From assembly GCA_035308525.1 (NCBI GenBank), contig DATGGM010000226.1, positions 1 to 10,913 of the forward strand: DNA of 10,913 nucleotides. Reading direction: 5' to 3'. Numbering within the stretch: position 1 is the stretch's first letter; each line of letters starts with the position of its first letter. Source of the DNA: Bog-159 sp035308525. GTDB taxonomy: Bacteria > Acidobacteriota > Terriglobia > Bryobacterales > Bryobacteraceae. Made by a program: the position numbers and the translations under genes. The notes beneath the pieces were generated by a model, which was not told where the DNA came from, ran no database searches, and saw only the letters and a program-made list of their open reading frames with translations. Positions 1-6,755 of this stretch are shown here, in pieces.

Positions 1-2253
1 CTGGTGATCGTGACCCGCCACATCGACCTGTACGGTTTCGATACCCACTCGTTCAACTATCCGATGTTCCGCGCCCTGGCCCGGCAGATGCGCTCGTTCA
101 CGGGAGCGCTGGCTTATTGGCCGCAGCCCGTGAACCTGACCGTGGGGAATTCGACGGAGCGCGTAAATGGCGAGCTCGTCGGCGGAAGTTACTTCGGCGT
201 GCTCGGCGTGCGAGCGCAGTTGGGACGCCTGCTCACCGAAGCCGACGACGGCGCCGAGCCCGGCGCGGGTGTATGCGTGATCAGTGACCGGCTGTGGCGC
301 GAGCGCTTCGGCGCAGATCCGGCGGTGCTCTCGCGCCCCATCCTGCTCAACACGCGTCCGTTTCAAATCGTGGGCGTCACCGAGCCGGCCTTTGCAGGCG
401 CCGCGCTGCAGAGTGAGCATGATATCGAAATACCCATGTCCATGACCCAGTTATTCGTGGGCGAAAAGCGCGACACGCCCAACTGGAGCTGGATGCAGAT
501 CATGGGCCGCCTGGCTCCGGGGGTATCCCAGCAGCGGGCCGTGGCCGAGTTGCAAGCCTCCGGCAAAAGGTTGGACGATGCTCGCGTCGCTCCGGGAGTC
601 GGCCCGGGCGTCAACGCGTGGAGCCTGGCGGACGGCAGCCAGGGATTCGATGAACAACGCAGCCAACTGCGGCAGCCGGTGTTGGTGCTGATGGCCACGG
701 TGGCCCTGCTGCTGGTAATCGCCTGCGCCAACATGGGCAGCCTGTTGCTGGCTCGCGCGGCCCGCCGGCAGCCGGAGATCGCTCTGCGCCTGGCCCTGGG
801 CGCCGCGCGTTCGCGCATCGTCGGGCAACTGCTGGCCGAGAGTCTGCTGCTGGCGGGTATGGGCGCGGCGGCAGGCTGGCTGTTCTCCCTGGCCATGACC
901 CGGATCCTGGCGGCCTGGCTGGCGGCGGGAAGCTCGGAGGTGGTGCTCCGCATCGCGCCAGACGCGCGCGTGTTGCTCTTTACCGTGGCCATCTCTCTTT
1001 TGTCGAGCCTTCTCTTCGGTCTCTTGCCCGCCGTCCAATCGTCGCGGCTCGATGCCCTCAAAGCTTCTCGCGGCGGCGGCTTCAGCCGGCCGTGGGCGCG
1101 CCGCGTGCTGGTTACCGCGCAGGTGACGCTTTCGGTTGTCTTACTGCTGGGCGCGGGCTTGCTGGCGCGCTCACTGCGCAACCTGAAGATGGTGGACCTG
1201 GGCTTTCGTCCGGATCGCGTTCTGCTTTGCACGCTGAATCCGGCCATGAGCGGCTACGACGACAACAACGCACGCACGTTACTCGCCAACCTGCGCGAGC
1301 GTCTCCGCGCTCTGCCCGGCGTGCAATCGGTTACGGCCGCCACCCAGACCGTGCTGACCGGCGAAATGTTCGCGGCTAACGTCAAGGTTCCGGGTCACGT
1401 CCCGCACGGCCAGGAACCGAATCATTTTTTCAATGAGGTCGCGCCGGACTATTTCCGGACTCTCGAAACGCCGCTGCTGCTGGGTCGCGATTTCACCGAC
1501 GCCGACCGCAAAGGCTCTCCGCCGGTGGCCATCGTCAACCAGCGTTTCGTCGCGCACTACTGGCCTTCCGGCAACCCCCTGGGCCGGCGTTTCCGTTGGG
1601 GCGGTGGAATCGATGTGGAGGTGATTGGCGTTGTAGGCGACGCGCGATATCAAACCGTGCGCGACGACGCACCCAGGACCGTGTATCTTCCCATGGGGCA
1701 GCGTCCTTTCGAATACGTGACCGTGCTGGCGCGCGCTAGTGGAAAGCCCGCGCATCTGCTGCCGCTGGTGCGCGAGCAACTGCGCACCCTCGATCCCAAG
1801 CTGCCCATGATTCGCATGACCACGCTCTCAGGTCTGCGCGACGCCGATTTGTCGCGCGAGCGGGTGCTCGGCTTTCTTTCCGGCCTGTTCGGAGGGTTAG
1901 CCCTGTTGCTCGCCTGCATCGGCATTTATGGGATCACTGCGTACGCGGCCGCCAGCAGGCGGCACGAGGTCGGCATCCGGCTCGCCATGGGGGCGCGCCC
2001 ACGGCACGTGCTCGGCCTGTTCGTGTGCGAGGGTGTCTTATTAACCGCCGCGGGAGTCGCCATCGGCATACCGCTGGCGCTCGCCGGGACGCGCGTGTTG
2101 GAGAGTTTGCTGTTCGGCCTGCCGCACAACGATCCGCTGACATTCGTCGCCGGTACGGCCCTGCTGGCGGTGGCGGGTGTGGCGGCTTCGCTCATTCCAG
2201 CTTCGCGCGCGTCCAGAGAAGATCCCACGATCGCGCTGCGCCTCGAACGGTAA
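1..2253 (+). CDS. MacB/FtsX-type ABC transporter permease, ADOP family (5' partial)
   Basis: This is an inner-membrane permease of the duplicated MacB type, with two periplasmic-core/FtsX halves in one chain. The frame is open to the left edge, so the start lies outside; the GTG at 4 is internal. Counting from there, a first MacB periplasmic core covers about 1-190. Hydrophobic segments follow near 225-245, 272-295, 323-345 and 366-388. A second periplasmic core covers about 390-610, and three more membrane segments lie near 620-645, 670-695 and 713-732. Each FtsX half carries the typical EI/AL/RLA(L/M)GA stretch after its membrane helix (about 258-266 and 657-665). The missing part should hold the first membrane helix. 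No ABC ATPase is fused or present here, which fits acidobacterial 'orphan' duplicated permeases. The substrate cannot be read from sequence; export of an antibiotic, lipid or peptide is only a family-level guess. Family assignment is firm. Confidence 0.9.
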   Translation: MVIVTRHIDLYGFDTHSFNYPMFRALARQMRSFTGALAYWPQPVNLTVGNSTERVNGELVGGSYFGVLGVRAQLGRLLTEADDGAEPGAGVCVISDRLWRERFGADPAVLSRPILLNTRPFQIVGVTEPAFAGAALQSEHDIEIPMSMTQLFVGEKRDTPNWSWMQIMGRLAPGVSQQRAVAELQASGKRLDDARVAPGVGPGVNAWSLADGSQGFDEQRSQLRQPVLVLMATVALLLVIACANMGSLLLARAARRQPEIALRLALGAARSRIVGQLLAESLLLAGMGAAAGWLFSLAMTRILAAWLAAGSSEVVLRIAPDARVLLFTVAISLLSSLLFGLLPAVQSSRLDALKASRGGGFSRPWARRVLVTAQVTLSVVLLLGAGLLARSLRNLKMVDLGFRPDRVLLCTLNPAMSGYDDNNARTLLANLRERLRALPGVQSVTAATQTVLTGEMFAANVKVPGHVPHGQEPNHFFNEVAPDYFRTLETPLLLGRDFTDADRKGSPPVAIVNQRFVAHYWPSGNPLGRRFRWGGGIDVEVIGVVGDARYQTVRDDAPRTVYLPMGQRPFEYVTVLARASGKPAHLLPLVREQLRTLDPKLPMIRMTTLSGLRDADLSRERVLGFLSGLFGGLALLLACIGIYGITAYAAASRRHEVGIRLAMGARPRHVLGLFVCEGVLLTAAGVAIGIPLALAGTRVLESLLFGLPHNDPLTFVAGTALLAVAGVAASLIPASRASREDPTIALRLER

Positions 2254-2270
2254 GGCAAGTCGCCCGGCAT

Positions 2271-2276
2271 TACAAT
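2271..2276 (+). promoter_or_regulatory. Possible -10 element (TACAAT) before the MetE-like gene
   Basis: TACAAT matches the sigma-70 -10 consensus at five of six positions and lies 15 bases before the ATG at 2292, in the 38-base gap after the permease stop. No -35 match is visible at 16-18 bases spacing. Transcription would begin near 2283, giving a leader of about 9 bases that starts at the GGAG (2283-2286). It could equally be chance, with the gene read from the permease transcript. Confidence 0.3.
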
Positions 2277-2291
2277 GCGGTTGGAGCCACT

Positions 2292-3488
2292 ATGTTCACC
2301 GCCACCGCCGACCTGATTCTCCCCAGCACCACCACCGGATCGTTTCCCCGCCCCCGCTGGTATGACGTAAGCATGTGGGGCCGCCCGCTGGACACCTGCA
2401 TGCTGGATGTCCGCTTCCGCGAAAAATTCCAGGACGCCATGGCCGTCCTGGTCGGCGAGCAGGAGCGCGCCGGGCTGGATATCCTCTCGCATGGCGATCT
2501 GCACGTCGACGAAGATATGGCCGGACGCGCCTGGCACCATTACCCCCTGCAGCGATGGGCCGGGTTTGAAGGCGACTATCTGCAGCCGGAAGAGACCACC
2601 GCGCCCTGGCTGCACTATCCGCCAGGCACGCTGCTGAACGAAATCTACACCGGGTGGCGCTGGCCGCACGTCACCGGCAAGATCGAACACCGGCCGCTCG
2701 ACTATCCCAAAATATGGCGCCTGGCGCAGGCCAAGACGCGCAAGCCGGTCAAGTTCGGCACCTGCTGTTCGCAGGTGATGGCGCTGTTCCTCGATATCCA
2801 CACGAATTACTACAAGGACAAGCGCCAGGTGATCTGGGACATGGCGGAGGCCATGAACAAAGAGCTGCTCGCGCTGCGCGCCGCCGGCTGCCGGTGCATT
2901 CAGATCGAAGAGCCCACCTTCCATTTCATGGCGAACACGTACGGCAAGGAACACGAGGAAGTGAAGTTCATGGTGGATGCATTCAACCGCGAGGTGCAGG
3001 GGCTGGATGACGTGGAGTTGTGGATTCATACCTGCTGGGGCAATCCCAACATGCAGCGCGTGATGGAAGATACCGGCTACGCCAACTCGCTGGAGATTTA
3101 CCTGGAACGCTGCCGCGGCGATGTGTGGACGCTGGAGATGAAGGATCGCAACCAGCAGGATATCGAGCTGTTCGAACCTTTCAAACACAACCTCAGGAAG
3201 AAGATCTGCATCGGCGCCGTCAGCCATCGTTCGTTGCAGGCCGACCGGCCCGAGGATGTGGCCGCCGAGATCCGCAAGGCGCTGCGCTATATTCCCGCCG
3301 AGAAGTTGATCGTATCGAGCGACTGCGGCTTCGGCCGGCAGGGCTGCAACCGCGAGATCGCGTTCTACAAGGCGGCCGCTATCGCCCAGGGCGCCAATAT
3401 CGTGCGCCGCGAACTGGGACTGAAGGAGAGCTACATTCCGGCCGCGGATCCCATGCTGCAGGTCGACCTAGTGCCGGGGCGGGCATAA
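2292..3488 (+). CDS. Stand-alone MetE C-terminal-type zinc methyltransferase (cobalamin-independent methionine synthase family)
   Basis: This 398-residue protein matches only the C-terminal catalytic barrel of cobalamin-independent methionine synthase, which moves a methyl group to a zinc-bound thiol such as homocysteine. The family opening motif TTTGSFPRP lies at residues 13-21. The zinc ligands are all visible: H246 and C248 (IHTC), E282 (TLEMKD) and C345 (SDCGFG). An IQIEEP strand at 203-208 matches the substrate-binding IDEP motif. The N-terminal half of true MetE (about 750 residues), which helps bind folate, is absent, so a folate-independent methionine synthase or another thiol methyltransferase is likely; the donor is unknown. 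A GTCCSQ stretch at 156-161 replaces the usual GP-x-T type motif. The frame is open from 2025, but the ATG at 2292 has GGAG five bases upstream and fits the family start. The HD hydrolase follows after 9 bases, probably in the same operon. Confidence 0.85.
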   Translation: MFTATADLILPSTTTGSFPRPRWYDVSMWGRPLDTCMLDVRFREKFQDAMAVLVGEQERAGLDILSHGDLHVDEDMAGRAWHHYPLQRWAGFEGDYLQPEETTAPWLHYPPGTLLNEIYTGWRWPHVTGKIEHRPLDYPKIWRLAQAKTRKPVKFGTCCSQVMALFLDIHTNYYKDKRQVIWDMAEAMNKELLALRAAGCRCIQIEEPTFHFMANTYGKEHEEVKFMVDAFNREVQGLDDVELWIHTCWGNPNMQRVMEDTGYANSLEIYLERCRGDVWTLEMKDRNQQDIELFEPFKHNLRKKICIGAVSHRSLQADRPEDVAAEIRKALRYIPAEKLIVSSDCGFGRQGCNREIAFYKAAAIAQGANIVRRELGLKESYIPAADPMLQVDLVPGRA

Positions 3489-3497
3489 TAAGAAGGG

Positions 3498-4073
3498 ATG
3501 CCCGATTGCCTCGACTCTGTCCGCCGTATCCTGGCCGCCGCCAACTTCGCCGCCGAGCGCCACGCCGCGCAGCGCCGCAAGGGCCGCTCGGCCGAACCCT
3601 ACGTGAATCACCTGCTGGAAGTGGCTGAACTGCTCGCCAGAATGGCCAACCACCTGGATACCAACCTCATCGTGACTGCGCTGCTGCATGACACCATCGA
3701 AGACGTCGGCGTCACGCGGGAAGAAATCGCGGAACGTTTCGGCGAAGACGTAGCGGCGCTGGTCGCCGAGGTCACCGATGATAAGTCGCTCCCCAAGGAG
3801 GCCCGCAAGGCGCTGCAGGTGGAGAAGGCGCCGCGCAAATCGCCGCGCGCGCAGGCGCTGAGCGCGGCCGACAAAATCGCCAATGTGCGCAGCATCGTTA
3901 CCAGTCCCCCCACCAACTGGAGCTTCGAGCGCCAGGTGGCTTACGTGCGCTGGGCGCGGGAGGTGGTGGGGCGCTACGCCGCGCTCGACGGCCGGCTGGC
4001 CGCCGAATTCCAGCAGGTCAGCGCCGAGCTTCAGGAGTGGGAGAAGTCCGGCGGCACGAAAGACTTCTTCTGA
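3498..4073 (+). CDS. HD-domain phosphohydrolase, SpoT/MESH1-like (possible small alarmone hydrolase)
   Basis: This 191-residue protein is one HD domain of the RelA/SpoT hydrolase kind, without synthetase, TGS or ACT parts. Metal ligands expected for the fold are present: H38 (VNHLLE), H64-D65 in LLHDTIED, and D125 in SAADKIANV. E68, D69 and N129 match catalytic positions of MESH1, whose ligands have nearly the same spacing. The expected reaction is Mn-dependent removal of the 3'-pyrophosphate of (p)ppGpp; MESH1 also dephosphorylates NADPH, so the substrate is not certain. It is a soluble cytoplasmic enzyme of normal length for small alarmone hydrolases. It starts 9 bases after the MetE-like stop, so co-transcription is likely. 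The AGAAGGG before the ATG touches the start codon, an unusually short spacing, but no better start is visible before the conserved region. Its last 43 bases overlap the opposing gene at 4031-4591. Confidence 0.8.
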   Translation: MPDCLDSVRRILAAANFAAERHAAQRRKGRSAEPYVNHLLEVAELLARMANHLDTNLIVTALLHDTIEDVGVTREEIAERFGEDVAALVAEVTDDKSLPKEARKALQVEKAPRKSPRAQALSAADKIANVRSIVTSPPTNWSFERQVAYVRWAREVVGRYAALDGRLAAEFQQVSAELQEWEKSGGTKDFF

Positions 4074-4591
4074 GGCGCCGCCAGTGTGTCTTTCAGGAGT
4101 TCCCGCAGCAGCTCATCGTAAATGCGCGCGTAGCGCTCCGCGCCCTCGTCCAGGTGCAGGCTGAACTCGCGTGTGAGCCGCACCTTCTCCCGGATATACG
4201 GCCGCGCGACGCGGGTGAAATGCTCGAACCAATCGTCCGGCATGGCGTCGTCGTATTTCAGATGCAGGTACTCGCGCAGCGCTTGCCAGATCTCCGTGTG
4301 CGCGCGCAACATTTCAGCGGTATTCTCGATGCCGCACTCCGCGACCGCTTCCAGGTACAATCCTGCCACGGCGTTTTCGAGCGCTGCCCTTCGAAAAGCC
4401 GCCCGCGGATCGTCGGAGGCCAGGCCCTCCCGCTCGATTTCCAGCAGTGCCGGCACATCCCGCACCTCGCGCATGGTGATCTCCGGACGCGGCGGAGCGA
4501 TGCGCATTCTCCGGCGGCGTCTCTCCCGCGTGACGTACACCACTGCGGCAACGGTCAAAGCGGTCAACAGCGGAATGAGTTCGCGCAGCAC
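4031..4591 (-). CDS. Uncharacterised membrane-anchored helical protein
   Basis: I do not recognise this 186-residue protein. It has one N-terminal hydrophobic segment (about 5-21), followed directly by an arginine cluster (22-30). By the positive-inside rule the remaining 155 residues should face the cytoplasm. They are rich in charged residues and Leu/Ala, so probably helical, with several Trp, Tyr and His (WQALREYLHLKYDD, DDWFEHF) that suggest a folded domain. No catalytic motif is apparent. Codons end mostly in G or C, like the neighbours, and the composition is protein-like, which supports a real gene. The start is GTG at 4591 with GAGGG three bases upstream (4595-4599). It follows the alpha/beta hydrolase by 34 bases on the same strand, so the two probably form an operon. 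Its 3' end runs 43 bases into the opposing HD-domain gene. Confidence 0.65.
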   Translation of the reverse strand: MLRELIPLLTALTVAAVVYVTRERRRRRMRIAPPRPEITMREVRDVPALLEIEREGLASDDPRAAFRRAALENAVAGLYLEAVAECGIENTAEMLRAHTEIWQALREYLHLKYDDAMPDDWFEHFTRVARPYIREKVRLTREFSLHLDEGAERYARIYDELLRELLKDTLAAPQKKSFVPPDFSHS

Positions 4592-4625
4592 GATCCCTCA
4601 AGATCAGCGTACATCGGCGGCGCGT

Positions 4626-5849
4626 TCAGTCGATCACCTGGATCTCCGGATAAAGCGGAGAGGCAAGACCGGGGGGCCCCACTGGCGTTCCTTTGAGGTA
4701 GGCATCGAAGAAGCTGTCGACGCAATATGCCGTCACGGCAAGCTGGCGGCGCCCGTCGATCCCCAGTACACCGAACAGGTGCAGCACGCCGCGCAGGATG
4801 CCGCTCTTCAGAATCGCTCCGTCATCGCTGAAGGTGAAATGGTTTGCGCCGCGGATCGAGACTCGCAGCCTCCCATCCTCAGGCAGACGCTGGTAAACGA
4901 ATTGGATATCGGCCACTATCTGACGGACCTCCACACCGGAAGAGAAATCGCCTGCGCCGCTCAGCAGAAACATAAACGGCTTGTGGATGCCGGACTGAAT
5001 GACGCTGCCGTGCAGCGAACCGTCCACATCGATGCCCGCCTTGCACCTGGCATCCTGCGAGCAGAATTGCGCGGCGGTGGCGCCGCCCAAAGAGTGGCCG
5101 AAGACGCCCACACGCGCCATATCCAACCGGCCTCTAAACTTCCCGGATGCGTCAGCAGCGTTTAACTGCTCGAAGCCATCCAGCACGTAACCGATGTCGG
5201 CGCTCCATGCGGCCAGCAGCTTGATCGCGCACTGGACCAGTTGCTCGCCGGAATAAAGCTCCGGATTGTTTTCGGGCGTGCGCTTGACCACCCGGCCATC
5301 CGGGAAAACCACAACCCGGGTCCGATACGGGGCATCGAAACCCACGACGACGTAACCGTGGCTGGCCAGATCCTCGGCCAGCGTCGAGTAGCTCACTACC
5401 TGAGCGGAAGCGCCCGCTCGCATGATCACCACGGGATAGCGCGGTTCCCGCGGCGACACGCGCGGGTCGCGCATACTGTGGCCATGGACCTTCGACACAT
5501 CGCGCGTCAGCAGGCTGAAGATCGGCGCGCCGGCCGGCTCCCGCATCCGGGCGGGCACGTAATCATCTACCAATACGCCTGGCTGCGGAACCTCGGCCGG
5601 GTACCAGACCCATACGAGCAGTTCCCGCTTAGTCCCCCGCACCGGCGCGAGCGCGTCGACCGTTGTTTCATCGACCCAGTCATATAGCGTGCGGCCCACC
5701 GGGAACGATCCCGTGGGCGCCGGGAGAGTCACCTCGCTCCTGTGTTCCAGCCAGAGCGCGCCCACCAGCACCCCGATTCCCACAACACCCAAAATGGCTA
5801 AGATCCCCAGGCCCTTCAGGATTCGATGCGCCCAGCGCCGCTTGGCCAT
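4626..5849 (-). CDS. Membrane-anchored alpha/beta hydrolase, PAF-acetylhydrolase-like
   Basis: This 407-residue alpha/beta hydrolase resembles the lipoprotein-associated PAF-acetylhydrolase/lipase group, which cleaves short acyl esters. The basic start MAKRRW and a hydrophobic segment at about 11-33 form a signal anchor, so the enzyme domain should lie in the periplasm. The nucleophile elbow is GHSLGG with S253. D276 (IDVDGS) sits 23 residues later, the same distance as Ser-Asp in human plasma PAF-AH, and H337 in the ANHFTFSD stretch completes the triad. PVVIMRAG near 135-145 is the usual oxyanion-loop strand. The natural substrate is unknown; a phospholipid, a lipid ester or a polyester would all fit. 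The ATG at 5849 is the first start after an in-frame TAA four codons upstream, and no ribosome site precedes it, which fits the leaderless promoter annotated there. The uncharacterised anchored protein follows after 34 bases. Confidence 0.85.
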   Translation of the reverse strand: MAKRRWAHRILKGLGILAILGVVGIGVLVGALWLEHRSEVTLPAPTGSFPVGRTLYDWVDETTVDALAPVRGTKRELLVWVWYPAEVPQPGVLVDDYVPARMREPAGAPIFSLLTRDVSKVHGHSMRDPRVSPREPRYPVVIMRAGASAQVVSYSTLAEDLASHGYVVVGFDAPYRTRVVVFPDGRVVKRTPENNPELYSGEQLVQCAIKLLAAWSADIGYVLDGFEQLNAADASGKFRGRLDMARVGVFGHSLGGATAAQFCSQDARCKAGIDVDGSLHGSVIQSGIHKPFMFLLSGAGDFSSGVEVRQIVADIQFVYQRLPEDGRLRVSIRGANHFTFSDDGAILKSGILRGVLHLFGVLGIDGRRQLAVTAYCVDSFFDAYLKGTPVGPPGLASPLYPEIQVID

Positions 5850-5855
5850 TGAAGT

Positions 5856-5885
5856 ACTTTACATCTCAAAGCATGCTCCTGTCAA
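5856..5885 (-). promoter_or_regulatory. Sigma-70-type promoter for the hydrolase, predicted leaderless
   Basis: On the minus strand TTGACA (5885-5880, a perfect -35) is followed after 18 bases by TAAAGT (5861-5856, four of six -10 matches). Transcription should begin 6-7 bases downstream, at 5850-5849, which is the ATG of the hydrolase. No Shine-Dalgarno sequence lies before that ATG, in agreement with a leaderless message. The spacer holds the palindrome AGCATGCT (5870-5877), which may be chance. The divergent Mrp gene starts at 5926, so its control region overlaps this one. Confidence 0.5.
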
Positions 5886-5912
5886 TAGAGCGGCGGCAGC
5901 CAGGGCCTGCGC

Positions 5913-5918
5913 TACCAT
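5913..5918 (+). promoter_or_regulatory. Weak possible -10 element (TACCAT) before the Mrp gene
   Basis: TACCAT matches the -10 consensus at four of six positions and ends 7 bases before the ATG at 5926, so transcription would again begin at about the start codon. No -35 match is seen at the right distance, and no ribosome site precedes the ATG. A TTTACA at 5858-5863 could be a -35, but only GTCAAT (three of six) lies 17 bases after it. The real promoter is unresolved. Confidence 0.2.
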
Positions 5919-5925
5919 AGACTGC

Positions 5926-6753
5926 ATGACTCCGAATCAGCCGGGGCAAGTGCCCAAGCTGCCCATTCCCGGTGTGAAAAATCTGATCGCGGTAGGCTCC
6001 GGGAAAGGCGGCGTGGGAAAGACCACCGTGGCGGTGAACCTGGCCATCGGCCTGGCCAAATTGGGCCACCCCACCGGCCTTATGGATGCCGACGTCTACG
6101 GCCCCAACGTCCCCCTGATGATGGGGATCAATCGCACACCGATGGCTTACGGCGAGCGCATCCAGCCGCTCGATCAATACGGCGTGAAGCTGATGTCCAT
6201 GGGCTTCCTGAATCCCGGAGATAAGCCGCTGGTGTGGCGCGGACCCATGCTGCACAGCGTGATCCAGCAGTTCCTGCGCGGCGTCGACTGGGGCGAGCTC
6301 GATTACCTGGTGATCGACCTGCCGCCGGGCACCGGCGACGTGCAACTGACCCTGATCCAGACCGCGCCCATTACCGGGGCCATCGTGGTGACCACGCCTT
6401 CCGATGTCTCGCTCGAAGACGCGCGCAAAGCGGTGCACATGTTTCACCAGGTGAAGGTACCCATCCTGGGCATCGTGGAGAACATGAGCTACCTCATCTG
6501 CCCGCATTGCCAGGAACGCATTGACGTATTCAGCCATGGCGGCGGCCGGCGCACCGCGGAGGAAATGAAGGTGCAGTTTCTGGCGGAACTGCCGCTCAAC
6601 CCGGAAGTGCGCGTGGGCGGCGACAGCGGAAAACCTATCGTGCTGACTGACGGCCAGCCGGGCAAAGGATTCCTGGAGCTGGCGCGCAATGCCATGCGCC
6701 GCATCGAGGAAATCGGTCCACGGCAGGGACCCAGTATCGAAATCACGGACTGA
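5926..6753 (+). CDS. mrp: Mrp/ApbC-family Fe-S cluster carrier P-loop ATPase
   Basis: This 275-residue cytoplasmic ATPase belongs to the Mrp/ApbC/Nbp35 branch of the MinD-like P-loop proteins, which bind and pass on 4Fe-4S clusters. The deviant Walker A GSGKGGVGKTT is at 24-34 with both lysines (K27, K32). LMDADVYGPNVP (about 52-63) and DLPPGTGD (131-138) are the switch and Walker B-like motifs. The cluster-binding CxxC is C192-P-H-C195, which in this family binds a cluster between two subunits of a dimer. The N-terminal MIP18/DUF59 domain of many bacterial Mrp proteins is missing; the protein begins just before PIPGVKNLIAVGSGKGG. The frame is open upstream to 5689, but that would run antisense through the hydrolase start, so the ATG at 5926 is preferred. 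The amidase gene starts 2 bases after its stop and should be translationally coupled. Confidence 0.92.
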   Translation: MTPNQPGQVPKLPIPGVKNLIAVGSGKGGVGKTTVAVNLAIGLAKLGHPTGLMDADVYGPNVPLMMGINRTPMAYGERIQPLDQYGVKLMSMGFLNPGDKPLVWRGPMLHSVIQQFLRGVDWGELDYLVIDLPPGTGDVQLTLIQTAPITGAIVVTTPSDVSLEDARKAVHMFHQVKVPILGIVENMSYLICPHCQERIDVFSHGGGRRTAEEMKVQFLAELPLNPEVRVGGDSGKPIVLTDGQPGKGFLELARNAMRRIEEIGPRQGPSIEITD

Positions 6754-6755
6754 CA

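Noticed and set aside
2025..2291. Upstream extension of the MetE-like frame
   Set aside because: It would overlap the permease by 229 bases; the family start motif and the GGAG site point to the ATG at 2292.
1926..3227. 433-codon open frame on the minus strand across the permease/MetE-like junction
   Set aside because: It lies antisense to two well-supported genes, has no recognisable domain, and long antisense frames are common in high-G+C coding DNA.
4070..4110. Possible terminator between the convergent pair near 4073
   Set aside because: No stable stem with a following T-run is visible on either strand, and the sequence is coding on the minus strand.
4592..4605. Interrupted inverted repeat GATC-CCTCAA-GATC, considered as an HspR-type (HAIR) operator
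   Set aside because: It lacks the CTTGAGT-N7-ACTCAAG pattern; the GAGGG on the minus strand is better explained as the ribosome site of the GTG start.
4173..5165. 330-codon plus-strand frame across the uncharacterised gene and the hydrolase
   Set aside because: It is antisense to the hydrolase catalytic region, is Ser/Arg-rich, and spans the gap between two genes.
5870..5877. AGCATGCT palindrome in the promoter spacer
   Set aside because: Eight bases without further symmetry are too little to claim an operator.
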